Under the pieces are notes generated by a model. That model was given only the letters and a program-made list of their open reading frames with translations. It searched no databases and was not told where the DNA came from. Below are positions 53,701-59,778 of a stretch of DNA of 64,000 bases, piece after piece (the first letter of the stretch is position 1; the number at the start of each line of letters is the position of its first letter). Origin of the DNA: Himantopus leucocephalus (taxonomy: Eukaryota; Chordata; Aves; Charadriiformes; Recurvirostridae). Both the position numbers and the translations under genes were made by a program. Location of the stretch: the NCBI GenBank assembly GCA_003993805.1, contig RSEF01000003.1:66781258-66845257 (forward strand), in the 5' to 3' direction.

Positions 53701-55986
53701 GGTTCAGACCACAGCTGCACTCCGGATGGGAGGCTGGGAAGATCCTTCGAAGAGTAAAGACAGTGAAGCACTGGAACAGATCTGCCTGAAGATGCTGATA
53801 AGAAAACATTTGACGTGCACCTATCTGTCCATTAGAGCCACCCTGTGCTGGAAAACAGGGTGCGTGATGTTACCCCTCAGGATCTGACCTAACTGAGGAC
53901 AGATCCCTGACTATGGAGCACCGTTTCTTATAGACTAAGAAATATGAAACACAGAACTTTATTCTACAGACACTTAACAACCAATGTGGACTTCAAACAC
54001 CTTCAGCTCTTGTGATCCAGCACCACCACCAGTGGAAAAGCAGTCCTCTCCTATCCCATATGCAGGCGTGGCAGAGACAGAGATCAGGCAACCTATCTAG
54101 CTGAAAAATCTCTCCTTATTCATTTTGTTAATTTTTCAGACGAATCAGAAGGTCCTTAACACAGCCCATCACAAAGCCAAACACGTGGCTGAGCAGTCAC
54201 CACAGTACAAGAAAAGGGAAATGGAATCGCTTTCTTCAGCGGCTGTATCAACCGAGTGTAACTACAACCTTGATGAAAAAAAATCCCCAACCTTTCTATG
54301 TTACATATATATCGTCTTTTTTACTTAATCTGGTGACTTTGCCTCAAGAAAAATTGGGTTGACCATAAATAAGTAAATTAACGTTCCAGTCCCACAAAGC
54401 AGGGAGTAAAAAACAATGCACAAAAGAAAGCCTTAATGAAAGCAAGGAAAATAAATGATGCAACACACATTAAATATTTTAAAACATGTGTGCTGACGAC
54501 CTACCAATTCTAACAAAATAATTCTGCATTTCATCACTGTTTTAAACAACAACGTATTACCCTGAATATCATATTACTAGCTCTTCAAGACGCTGCCCAA
54601 AAGAGCACTTAAGGTGTCAAACTTTCTTACAGCGTGTAGTAACTCTGTAAGTCATCATGGGGAAAAAAAAAATAATCACACGTTAATTTACAAATGAGGG
54701 TTTTCTTATAAACACGGAAATTGAATGTATGCTTAACTAGACATTTACCAAGGACCCATAAAACAACACCAGGGTCTCATAAACAATACCAGGGAGCTTC
54801 AGATAAGTTGCAATTTTTTTTTTCCCAATTATTTCTGTGAATAGCTCTTGATAAGATAAAACCAAATTTAGCGTCGGGGAACAAACTCTGCACCCCAAAT
54901 TTTGCAACCGACTAGCATAGACGTGTGAATGACAAGCAGAGCGCGGTTGTGGAGGCAGGAGCCGGTGGCTCCCACACCCGACACACTGCCGTCCCACCGC
55001 AGGAGTGGGTCCACCCTCCCTGACCCCACGTCGGCCGGCGCAGCACGAACCCTTCCGACCGCAACGAAACAAACGCTCAGAACTACAAGCCAGAAGCGAG
55101 CAGCCCTCGGTGCTGCCGGCGTGATGGAGAGGAGGGAGGCTTGCGAGCAGGACACCAGCCAAGGCCTTGGAGACCTCTGTTCAACCCCGGCATGCGTGCA
55201 GGCCCCAGGACTTCAGAGAAGCCCCGTCCTCGCTGCTCCCCACGTCTTCCTCCAGAAAGCGAAGATATCTGCACCTCCTGCCTTACGCAGCGCCATCGAC
55301 AGAGGGGACAGAGAGGACCTCGTCTGTCACAAGGGCAGCACTGGCCATTTACGCACCAACACCACGCCAGCGGGAGCACCTATATAGCTTAAAAAAACTA
55401 GAAAGTCACCAAAACAGGACCTCAGACATATTTCCATAAACCCATTTTTTCCTCCGAGTTTCCATTTCCTATCTGGAGCCAGGTACTTTGCTCGCAACCA
55501 CCCTCCTGCCTCCAGAGGCTCTTGAGAGCGGCAAGGAAAGTGTTATCCCCGGGGCCACCTCGCCACGGAGGGCCAACTCGCCACGGAGAGCCGCCAACTC
55601 GCCACGGAGGCCGAGGGCAGGCGGAGGAAGCCCCCGCCCGCTGCAGCGCTGAGGTAAACGAGGCGGCCCCGCGCTGAGGGAGGGGGTCGCCTGCCACAGG
55701 GCGCGGAGAGAGGTGAGTGAAGAGGCACCGGGCGCCCCCCGCTCCCCCCGACCCGCCCGGGGCGGGCAGCGGGCGAGGCCCCGCCGGGGCCAGGCCGCCT
55801 CCCGGGCACGCCCGGGGCTGCGCTGCCCGGGACCGCTGCGGAGGGCGGCGCCTCAGCGGGCCCACCCCGCCGGGCCCCCCAACCTCAACCCCGGCCCCGG
55901 CGGGCGCTCACCGGCAGGCGGAACTCCAGGTGCTCCTGCGCCAGCAGCAGCAGGTACCGCCGGAGCGCGGGGACCGCCACCGCCAT
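26661..55986 (-). CDS. TRMT11: TRMT11, tRNA (guanine-10-N2)-methyltransferase catalytic subunit, 13 coding exons, 461 aa
   Basis: The product is recognised from the exon translations, which follow vertebrate TRMT11 closely along the whole length (human is 463 aa). TRMT11, with its activator TRMT112, makes N2-methylguanosine at position 10 of cytoplasmic tRNAs. The coding join on the minus strand is 55986-55912, 52330-52265, 51520-51447, 49008-48927, 48827-48735, 47699-47565, 45264-45108, 41028-40948, 40281-40117, 38796-38724, 38166-38035, 34629-34509 and 26792-26661. Every intron is GT-AG and all phases agree, giving 461 codons plus TAA. Residues about 50-150 cover the THUMP-type RNA-binding region. 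Residues 222-229 are the SAM-binding motif DPFVGTGG, D245 is the acidic residue of motif II, and 309-312 are DPPY of the amino-methyltransferase active site. I saw no frameshift or internal stop. The start has G at -3 and +4 and lies in a CpG island. Confidence 0.97.
27119..27145. repeat. Poly(T) run with one N
   Basis: T run interrupted by N at 27124, in TRMT11 intron 12. In the transcript it is poly(A). Confidence 0.92.
31812..31890 (-). mobile_element. CR1 LINE 3' end (minus orientation) in TRMT11 intron 12
   Basis: The plus strand reads AATCACAGAATCGTCCAGG, then TTGGAAGGGACCTTTAAGAT and CAAGTCCAACCATCAACC. This is the reverse complement of the avian CR1 3' terminus. Only about 80 bp remain, as is typical of 5'-truncated CR1 copies. 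It runs in the same direction as TRMT11. Confidence 0.93.
32452..32551. other. Assembly gap of 100 N
   Basis: Exactly 100 N, a conventional placeholder for a gap of unknown size. The left flank turns GC-rich within its last 45 bases, and the right flank is a CR1 3' end. It lies in TRMT11 intron 12, so no coding exon is lost. Confidence 0.98.
32552..32593 (+). mobile_element. CR1 LINE 3' tail (plus orientation) abutting the assembly gap
   Basis: GGTCCCTTCCAACTCTGAAA is followed by ATTCCGTG units, the 3' end and 8-bp tail of CR1. The rest of the element is hidden in, or lost to, the gap directly to its left. It is antisense to TRMT11. Confidence 0.88.
34509..34629 (-). CDS. TRMT11: TRMT11 coding exon 12 (residues 378-418)
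   Basis: It encodes YTEEIIPRHPCLKLISNCEQ and then MLSSHTSRRLITMEKVKEFK, matching the conserved C-terminal part of the family. The acceptor is TTCCAG directly before ATATACAG, and the donor is GTAAGC. It ends in phase 0. Exon 13 follows only after about 7.7 kb, the longest intron of the gene. Confidence 0.95.
34630..38034 (-). other. TRMT11: TRMT11 intron 11 (3.4 kb)
   Basis: AT-rich, with a poly(T) run and N at 36040-36058 and an A/C-rich stretch at about 37345-37400. No repeat family or exon is otherwise recognised. Confidence 0.9.
36040..36058. repeat. Poly(T) run preceded by N
   Basis: N at 36040, then G and 17 T, in TRMT11 intron 11. Confidence 0.9.
38035..38166 (-). CDS. TRMT11: TRMT11 coding exon 11 (residues 334-378)
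   Basis: The exon encodes TENHIFVSSNYHLSDIFFDL, then LKFAAEYLVMGGRLVYWLPI and YRP. These are the helices and strand that close the methyltransferase fold. I chose the GTATGT donor at 38034-38033 because it joins exon 12 in frame through a split Glu378 codon. A weaker GTATTC 4 nt further on would shift the frame. Confidence 0.93.
38167..38723 (-). other. TRMT11: TRMT11 intron 10 (0.56 kb)
   Basis: Short AT-rich intron between the catalytic-motif exon and exon 11. Nothing else is seen in it. Confidence 0.9.
38724..38796 (-). CDS. TRMT11: TRMT11 coding exon 10, catalytic DPPY motif (residues 310-334)
   Basis: It completes DPPY (309-312) and continues GIREATRRTGSQKE, the active-site motif IV loop of N2-guanine methyltransferases. 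The following TVKTAER is the least conserved stretch of the protein compared with human. The acceptor is GTATAG. The donor region reads GTAGGTAAG, so a second donor lies 4 nt downstream; only the first keeps the frame into exon 11. Confidence 0.92.
38797..40116 (-). other. TRMT11: TRMT11 intron 9 (1.3 kb)
   Basis: This intron splits the DPPY motif after the first base of Pro310. It has a short A-run at about 38911 and no recognisable repeat family. Confidence 0.9.
40117..40281 (-). CDS. TRMT11: TRMT11 coding exon 9 (residues 255-310)
   Basis: The exon encodes KASRKNQKWRGPDENIRANL, then RQYGLEKYYIDALVSD, and ends FDAIITD with the first base of Pro310. This is the approach to the catalytic DPPY loop, and the motif is split across the exon 9/10 junction. 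The acceptor is GTCTCAG and the donor GTAAGT. Confidence 0.97.
40282..40947 (-). other. TRMT11: TRMT11 intron 8 (0.67 kb)
   Basis: Short AT-rich intron with phase 1 junctions on both sides. Nothing else is seen in it. Confidence 0.9.
40948..41028 (-). CDS. TRMT11: TRMT11 coding exon 8, methyltransferase motif II (residues 228-255)
   Basis: It encodes GLLISSAHFGAYVCGTDIDY and then NTIHGL. D245 in GTDID is the acidic residue expected to hold the SAM ribose. The 81-nt exon is phase 1 at both ends, with split Gly codons on each side. The acceptor is TTCATAG and the donor GTATGC. Confidence 0.95.
41029..45107 (-). other. TRMT11: TRMT11 intron 7 (4.1 kb)
   Basis: It follows the exon that carries SAM-binding motif I, and the motif's last Gly codon is split by it. 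It contains A-rich stretches near 41157, 41754 and 42306. No other gene or repeat family is recognised with confidence. Confidence 0.88.
45108..45264 (-). CDS. TRMT11: TRMT11 coding exon 7 with SAM-binding motif I (residues 176-228)
   Basis: The exon encodes IADGQRELIESYSVKKRHFI and continues through GNTSMDACLSFIMANHG to DPFVGTG. Residues 222-228 form the glycine-rich motif I of Rossmann-fold methyltransferases, which binds S-adenosylmethionine. The acceptor is CAACAG and the donor GTATAT. The last base is the first of the split Gly228 codon. A Cys at 203 stands where human TRMT11 has Gly, a change outside the motif. Confidence 0.97.
45265..47564 (-). other. TRMT11: TRMT11 intron 6 (2.3 kb) with LTR insertion
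   Basis: It holds the solo LTR at 45587-46189 and a less AT-rich stretch at about 46720-47340 that I could not assign to any repeat family or gene. Confidence 0.9.
45587..46189 (+). mobile_element. Solo LTR of an avian ERVL-like endogenous retrovirus, in TRMT11 intron 6
   Basis: The element starts TGTCCTGGTTTG and ends near AAACAACA. It contains the block TTTTTTCCCCCGATTCCCTTTC preceded by a CAACCCTCGGGTTACC stretch, and TATTGGTATTGGGATCAATACTG upstream of that; all are hallmarks I know from avian ERVL-type LTRs. It is about 600 bp, has no internal retroviral genes beside it, and shows no clear 5-bp target duplication, so it is an old solo LTR. It lies antisense to TRMT11, the orientation usually tolerated in introns. 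An ATTAAA near 46080 could be its own poly(A) signal. Confidence 0.8.
47565..47699 (-). CDS. TRMT11: TRMT11 coding exon 6 (residues 131-175)
   Basis: It encodes ALEFLPFKGKVNLKNPEHIF and ends YFGRW, the linker between the THUMP region and the methyltransferase domain. The acceptor is TGTATAG and the donor GTGCGTGAG, which is slightly off consensus. In the transcript a run of U and then about 26 G lies some 60 nt upstream of the acceptor, close to the expected branch-point zone. Confidence 0.94.
47700..48734 (-). other. TRMT11: TRMT11 intron 5 (1.0 kb)
   Basis: It carries a C run then an A run at 47758-47794, which in the transcript is poly(U) followed by poly(G) about 60 nt before the exon 6 acceptor. 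Nothing else is seen in it. Confidence 0.9.
47758..47794. repeat. Poly(C) run with one N, followed by poly(A)
   Basis: A C run of about 26 positions with N at 47770 is followed by 11 A. On the TRMT11 transcript this is U11 then about G26. Confidence 0.93.
48735..48827 (-). CDS. TRMT11: TRMT11 coding exon 5 (residues 100-130)
   Basis: The 31 codons include LPYLQSDSTYKVHIHTFNKT followed by an Ala/Gln/Lys-rich stretch ending KKID, matching the THUMP region. The acceptor TTTTTTCAG and donor GTAAGT are both strong. Both ends are phase 0. Confidence 0.95.
48927..49008 (-). CDS. TRMT11: TRMT11 coding exon 4 (residues 72-99)
   Basis: It encodes SIFELWGHGGSAGELYASLK and then NYPMDKM, a highly conserved part of the THUMP region. 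One leading base completes Lys72, and the exon ends in phase 0. The acceptor is TTTCAG and the donor GTATGC. Only 99 nt separate it from exon 5, far less than the other introns. Confidence 0.95.
49009..51446 (-). other. TRMT11: TRMT11 intron 3 (2.4 kb)
   Basis: It contains a poly(T) run of about 18 at 49527-49544 and an almost pure A/T stretch at 49970-50095 rich in TATTTAATA units. No exon is supported. Confidence 0.9.
49970..50095. repeat. AT-rich low-complexity tract (TATTTAATA-like units)
   Basis: About 125 bp with very few G or C, made of imperfect repeats of TATTTAATA. Such tracts are unstable and often form cruciforms. Confidence 0.85.
51447..51520 (-). CDS. TRMT11: TRMT11 coding exon 3 (residues 48-72, last codon split)
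   Basis: The exon encodes SPFWILNIPSEEMARGLMKR and continues through TVCA and a split Lys codon, as in other TRMT11 proteins. The acceptor is TTTCAG and the donor GTAAGA. It is 74 nt long and leaves two bases of the Lys72 codon (phase 2), which exon 4 completes. Confidence 0.93.
51521..52264 (-). other. TRMT11: TRMT11 intron 2 (0.74 kb)
   Basis: AT-rich intron. Nothing but ordinary intronic sequence is seen. Confidence 0.9.
52265..52330 (-). CDS. TRMT11: TRMT11 coding exon 2 (residues 26-47)
   Basis: The 22 codons begin EITSLLSLYGGQFSS, the conserved TRMT11 segment after the N-terminal helix. The acceptor is CTTTAG and the donor GTAAGT. Both ends are phase 0, so the exon is cleanly in frame with exons 1 and 3. 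Confidence 0.93.
53545..53860 (+). mobile_element. Old, diverged CR1/L3-type LINE fragment in TRMT11 intron 1
   Basis: Blocks in order resemble the 3' part of a CR1 reverse-transcriptase region: AATGGCAACTGGAGAAAAC, TGAGGAAAGGCTTGGAGAG, AGAGGAGACAAGAGCAGTGG and GTGAAGCACTGGAACAGAT. The order and spacing fit CR1, but the match is heavily mutated. The edges are approximate. Confidence 0.65.
55557..55612. repeat. Three-copy short tandem repeat, core CTCGCCACGGAG
   Basis: The core CTCGCCACGGAG occurs three times with spacers of 5-8 bp. It sits in the start of TRMT11 intron 1, inside the CpG island, and does not correspond to a coding repeat in any supported frame. Confidence 0.75.
55912..55986 (-). 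CDS. TRMT11: TRMT11 coding exon 1 (residues 1-25)
   Basis: It encodes a start Met followed by an Ala/Val-rich leader and then RRYLLLLAQEHLEFRLP, which matches the TRMT11 N-terminus. The ATG at 55986-55984 has G at -3 and G at +4. The exon ends at 55912 before a GTGAGC donor, in phase 0. It lies inside the CpG island and is very GC-rich compared with the other exons. Confidence 0.95.
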
Positions 55987-56010
55987 GTCCGCCCCCCGCC
56001 TCCCCGGGCC

Positions 56011-56018
56011 GCATGCGC
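56011..56018. promoter_or_regulatory. NRF1-like site (GCATGCGC) upstream of TRMT11 ATG
   Basis: GCATGCGC is the core of the NRF1 consensus and lies about 25 nt upstream of the TRMT11 start on the transcribed strand. NRF1 sites are common in CpG-island promoters of housekeeping genes. The outer bases match only partly, and in DNA this GC-rich it could be chance. Confidence 0.35.
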
Positions 56019-56354
56019 CGGCGGGCGGGCCCAGCGCCGCGGCGGGAGCGGCAGCGGGAGGAGCTCCCCCGCCCGCCTCGGCGGGCCCGGGGCCGCTGTG
56101 GGCCCGGCCGCGGGCACCGGTAAGGGGTGTGTGAGAGAAGGAACCCCCTCCGCCCCGCCTCCCCGCAGCGCTGGGTACGGGCAGTGCCGGCGGCTCTGCG
56201 GGCGGAGCCGGACCAGAGCGGCGGCCGCCAGCGCGGGGGGACGCAGTACTCCTAATTAAGTAGCGCTGGTTTCATCTTCGTATCACCCCCCCCTTTCTTT
56301 AAAATATATTTATTTTTTGTGTGTGCTTTATAACGCACGCCGTGTGTATATCGT

Positions 56355-56364
56355 TTATAAATAA
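56355..56364. promoter_or_regulatory. MEF2-consensus / TATA-like element
   Basis: TTATAAATAA fits the MEF2 consensus YTAWWWWTAR exactly and also resembles a TATA box. It lies in the AT-rich patch on the ABRA-like side of the CpG island. ABRA/STARS genes are known MEF2 targets, so it is worth noting, but it is about 3 kb from the ABRA-like start codon and its function is unproven. Confidence 0.3.
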
Positions 56365-56403
56365 GTAAGTATAGGCGTGCCGGGGGCGTCCGGCGGCGGC
56401 GGT

Positions 56404-56428
56404 GGGCCGGGCCGGGCCGGGCCGGGCC
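56404..56428. repeat. (GGGCC)5 pentanucleotide repeat
   Basis: Five exact GGGCC units in tandem lie within the CpG island. They could fold or stall polymerases and are prone to length change. Confidence 0.9.
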
Positions 56429-58260
56429 ACCCCCCGCCCGCCCGCCCTCACCTGCCCTCGCCGGCAGCGGTCGGGCAGGTCATTAAATAACAATTAATTA
56501 ACAGACGCCGAAAGGAGTCGCCTTCGTTTTTCCGTGTGAAGGAGGTCAGGGCCGGCGAGGTGGGTNAGGGGAGGGGAGGAGTTTTTTTGTATTGTAACTT
56601 ATATTTTGTTTTATTTTAACATCTAGACTTCGCAGCTATAATCCCGTACTCACTGATCTGCCTGTTATGTTGAGCTGAAAGGGTCAGCTTATCCAGATTT
56701 CAGTAAGCTTTTTATGAGGACCAAGCCAGGGCAGCACGGAACTCATGTTCTGTGTTTTCTGTGCTGATTTTTGGACAGCTTTTTTTCTACATGACAAAGA
56801 TTTTGCTCATGACCTGTGAGCACTGTGTGGGCCACGTTCTTTATGCATCTCCATAATCTCATCCTGCAGCTTCTTCAGTTATCTCTTCCTGCTGTCATCA
56901 AAACTGAGGTTTGCTATGAGGCTTTAGCCCTGATGATTGACAAGAAAACAATATCTAAATGTGAAATGGCATCTAAACATGAACTTTCCTAGAAGGGAAA
57001 GAAAAGACGTACAAGTGGATCAGACTTGCTCACCTCAGTAGTTGAGTGCTGAGAGCTGGCAATAAACACGTTGCTGAACTGCTGACAAACCCTGCAAGTC
57101 TGAGATTGCTTACAAAATCTTGGATTGCTGAAAGACATTTAGTCGAAGAAGTCTGCTTTTATTTTTCCAATCTGCCTCACTTCAGATTTCTTAGCTGTAT
57201 AGCTTCCATTTGAGAAACTCCTTGGGAAGGGTTATTGGTATTACTGTTTAAGCTTAATCTCTTTGAGACTGGCTTTCTCTTACTTTATCTGTAGAGCATT
57301 GCTATCTGTTCTCAGAAGGTGAATACCTCAATTTTCCAGTGATACTATATTCTATGGAAGAATTTAACTAAAGCCCTGTTTTTTCCTGCTTTTGGCTTGA
57401 GGATCCATGCAAAATTGCTGGCAGTCTCTATTTGCTGCTCAGCATAGTTTGAAAGTGTATGTGTATTAATAAGTAAGAGGTACAAAGTCTGATCCTAGCA
57501 TAAAAACAAAGTACTTTTCAGATGCTATGCTTGTAAACTTAACAGACATTCCTATACTGCCACTGAGAAGAATCAAGCAGTTTGTTAGCCTGGATTTCAG
57601 GAGTCATCTTACGTCGACAACATTACATAACTATTTCAGGGAGGGAAAGGAAGAACAATTACGCTTTTTAACCTTCAGGAGAATTTTAAGTACACAAAAT
57701 GTAATTACTAAAATTGAAATTTATCCAGGAAGCTAGAATTAACCACCCTCCTCTCACAAAAAATATAACAAGATCATATGACAATCATGAGTTTCAATTT
57801 AAAAGTGAATGAAAAGCCATTATTTAACGTGTGCTGCTGTTTATCTTTCTCAAACCTCTTTTGCAGCCGTTCTGTTGCCATCTTCTGCTCACCCCATGCA
57901 CTCTTCTACACCCAAACACAACACAAGCCTTTTTTGACCATGACTTGCATGTTCTTCTGGGGTATTCAGGGAGCTCTTGTCACTGTTCACGGGGTTCACG
58001 TGCAACAGCATCAACATATGTATATGGGCAAATACCCATGAAAACTTACTTAAAAAAAAATCAACAATGCTTTTAAATTATAGAAATGCCTAATCTACAG
58101 TTCAGTTATTAAATTGCTCAGTATTTGCATTTCTGTCCATTTCCCCATAGAAAAGCTAGTGCTAATCCTCTGTTTTATCTCCAAATGTCTGTAAGAAAAG
58201 CATCATCTCTACTGATGTGCTATATGGAGACTCTAGTTTGTGTATTCCAACAGGTGACAG

Positions 58261-58292
58261 ACATGATAGAGCAAAGACATGATAGAGCAAAG
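58261..58292. repeat. Perfect 16-bp tandem duplication
   Basis: ACATGATAGAGCAAAG occurs twice head to tail, followed by the first five bases of a third copy. It looks like a recent slippage event. Confidence 0.92.
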
Positions 58293-58513
58293 ACATGGTT
58301 ATAGCACAGTCAGATCTCTATAAGTATTTACAAGTCTGTCCCTAGTTCATCAAAATAATTACACACGGCACAGATAGTCCATAATCTAAGTACATGTAAT
58401 TTTATAGGTGGTGTGCAGCCTGTGTACCTAGGGGAGCTGGGCAGTGAGTGCAAGCTCCCTTGCCTGCAGCCTGCCTGGAGGTTTTCGTAGGCAGACATAG
58501 CTGTGCAGCACAG

Positions 58514-58523
58514 CCTTTTAAGG
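58514..58523. promoter_or_regulatory. Perfect CArG box (SRF site) upstream of ABRA-like gene
   Basis: CCTTTTAAGG matches the SRF consensus CC(A/T)6GG exactly and lies about 800 bp before the ABRA-like ATG. A chance match in the 3 kb upstream region would occur at a rate of roughly 0.2, so it is suggestive only. ABRA-family proteins feed into SRF activity, so feedback control would make sense. Confidence 0.35.
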
Positions 58524-58599
58524 GAGAACTATCTATTCTGTTTTTTTCTTCTTCACTAAATAGGGTGTTGCAGACGGTGCCGCGCTCGCGAACTGGATT

Positions 58600-59316
58600 T
58601 CTACTTCTCTTTTTCAGTGCCTGATGAAGAAAATCCCCCTGCTCCCACCACATATCGGTGTTTCGGCTCCGGATCATGTTTTCTGTGCATAATAACTACT
58701 GCTGTCTGTGGGGACCTTGCCGGCACAGCGTGGGTTTGTCCACCTTTAATCAGTGTGCAGGCAGGAGAAAGAAAGGCCGCCCACCCCTGTGTATGGGTTG
58801 GTGCTCTGCCCCTTGGGGAATGGTTTGCTCTCTCGCCTGTCAGTAAGTCTGTGCTGAACAGGTCAGGCAGCACTGCATCAGCTTGTTTGGGAAGTCTGCG
58901 GGTACAAGGATAAAGTTCTCTAAAAGGCGTCGTTGCATGAAGAGTAAGTACTGCTCTACGTTTGTGTTGCACGGAGGCCACAAGGTATGTACGGTAACTG
59001 CGGGACCAGTGGTACAACGTGTAACCTTGTAAGCATAACTAAATGCCCTGTGTTACACAAAGTGACTTCCGAATTTCAGTTGAATCACTTTTACTTTCCT
59101 CATTGCTGTAGAATTATGGGTGGACCTAACAAAATCTTCAGATATTTAACATCTTTTTCAGCAGCCTTGCCTCTCACTCAGGCAAAACTCTTCCAAAAAT
59201 TATCAGGCTGATATGTTGTTATTTTTCCTTCACAGCTGACAGTGCACCCAGGAACAACAGTTACAACCAGTCGTTGATTTGTTTCCTGCTTGAGTGCCAT
59301 AAAACATTCTCAAGAC
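58600..59316 (+). other. Putative 5' UTR and intron of the ABRA-like gene
   Basis: A good acceptor (TTTTTCCTTCACAG) ends at 59235, about 80 nt before the ABRA-like ATG. A strong donor, CAAG followed by GTATGT, lies at 58985, and weaker GTAAGT donors at 58843 and 58944. A 5' UTR exon ending at 58984 and an intron of about 250 nt is a plausible model. A second acceptor-like tract ends at 58617. No RNA evidence is available here. Confidence 0.4.
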
Positions 59317-59778
59317 ATGGAGGAAGATAAAGGACAGAGCGCTAAAGCTACCAGTGCGGTGGGTGACTTGAGGAAAAGTTGGCAGACCTGGGCAGAGGAT
59401 CACATTGAGTATCAGAGGAAGAACCCGTTCAGCAACGATGACCGGCTTGCATCTAAAGCAGTGCATACTCACAAGGGAGACTCTACCTATGGGAGACCCC
59501 CTGAAGGGTCTCAGACAGAGCAGAGAGGAAAAGACGCTCACTCACACGTAGGTAAGGAAGTAGAAGAGCTGTGCTTGATCATTAGAAGCACTGGAGAGGT
59601 GGGAGAAGATGGACATGTGAGTGTGACATTCGGGCAGCTGTTTGAAACATACGTGACTATTTCCAATAAAGTAGTGGGAATCTTGTTAAGAGCCAGAAAG
59701 CATGGTCTGGTTCATTTTGAAGGTGAAATGCTTTGGCAAGGACAACATGATGACGTGATCATCACTTTACTAGAGTAA
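59317..59778 (+). CDS. ABRA/STARS-like actin-binding Costars-family protein, 153 aa, single coding exon
   Basis: The product resembles the C-terminal actin-binding half of ABRA (STARS), a protein that binds actin and promotes Rho-dependent MRTF/SRF signalling in muscle. Residues 17-39 include DLRKSWQTWAEDHIEYQ and NPFS, like the first actin-binding region. Residues 52-61 carry HKGDSTYGRP. Residues about 77-153 form the Costars winged-helix domain with VTFGQLFETYV, NKVVGILLRARKHGLV and FEGEMLWQGQHDDV. The ATG has G at -3 and +4. An in-frame TGA at 59275-59277 precedes it, so the protein cannot extend upstream in this exon. ABRA is about 380 aa; this protein lacks the N-terminal half. The frame is intact and uninterrupted. 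It may be an ABRA paralogue kept in birds; orthology and expression are not shown by sequence alone. Confidence 0.9.
   Translation: MEEDKGQSAKATSAVGDLRKSWQTWAEDHIEYQRKNPFSNDDRLASKAVHTHKGDSTYGRPPEGSQTEQRGKDAHSHVGKEVEELCLIIRSTGEVGEDGHVSVTFGQLFETYVTISNKVVGILLRARKHGLVHFEGEMLWQGQHDDVIITLLE

Larger units (their letters stand above)
52331..55911 (-). other. TRMT11: TRMT11 intron 1 (3.6 kb)
   Basis: It contains an A-rich tract at about 52389-52421, the old CR1 fragment, and a GC-rich shoulder from about 54900 that merges into the CpG island. Open frames in the shoulder have no family resemblance. Confidence 0.9.
55500..56530. promoter_or_regulatory. CpG island spanning the TRMT11 5' end
   Basis: This kilobase is extremely GC-rich and dense in CpG, unlike the AT-rich surroundings. 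It covers TRMT11 exon 1, its 5' flank and the start of intron 1. I see several CCCGCCC/GGGCGG-type GC boxes and no TATA box at the proper distance for TRMT11, which fits a housekeeping promoter. An AT-rich patch at 56295-56372 interrupts it. Because the next gene points the other way, the island may serve both directions. Confidence 0.85.
56531..58599. other. Spacer between the CpG island and the ABRA-like gene
   Basis: AT-rich sequence with a single N at 56566, the CArG box at 58514, and a 16-bp tandem duplication at 58261. No exon is supported. If the ABRA-like transcript starts in the CpG island, this would be its first intron. Confidence 0.55.

Noticed and set aside
54929..55387. 152-codon plus-strand open frame in TRMT11 intron 1
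   Set aside because: It has low-complexity composition and no recognisable domain; stop-poor GC-rich DNA explains it.
55422..56259. Several Pro/Arg/Ala-rich open frames of 88-180 codons on both strands
   Set aside because: They lie in the CpG island, where stop codons are rare because of GC content. TRMT11 exon 1 is the only supported coding sequence there.
56440..56490. Possible minus-strand exon ending at a GTGAGGGC donor upstream of TRMT11
   Set aside because: One donor-like site in GC-rich DNA is weak evidence. It could be an alternative TRMT11 5' UTR exon, but nothing else supports it.
58617..58913. 98-codon frame following an acceptor-like tract, starting VPDEENPPAPTTY
   Set aside because: A coding exon was considered, but there is no match to a known protein and the frame does not lead into the ABRA-like frame, which is closed by an upstream stop. 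It may be 5' UTR.
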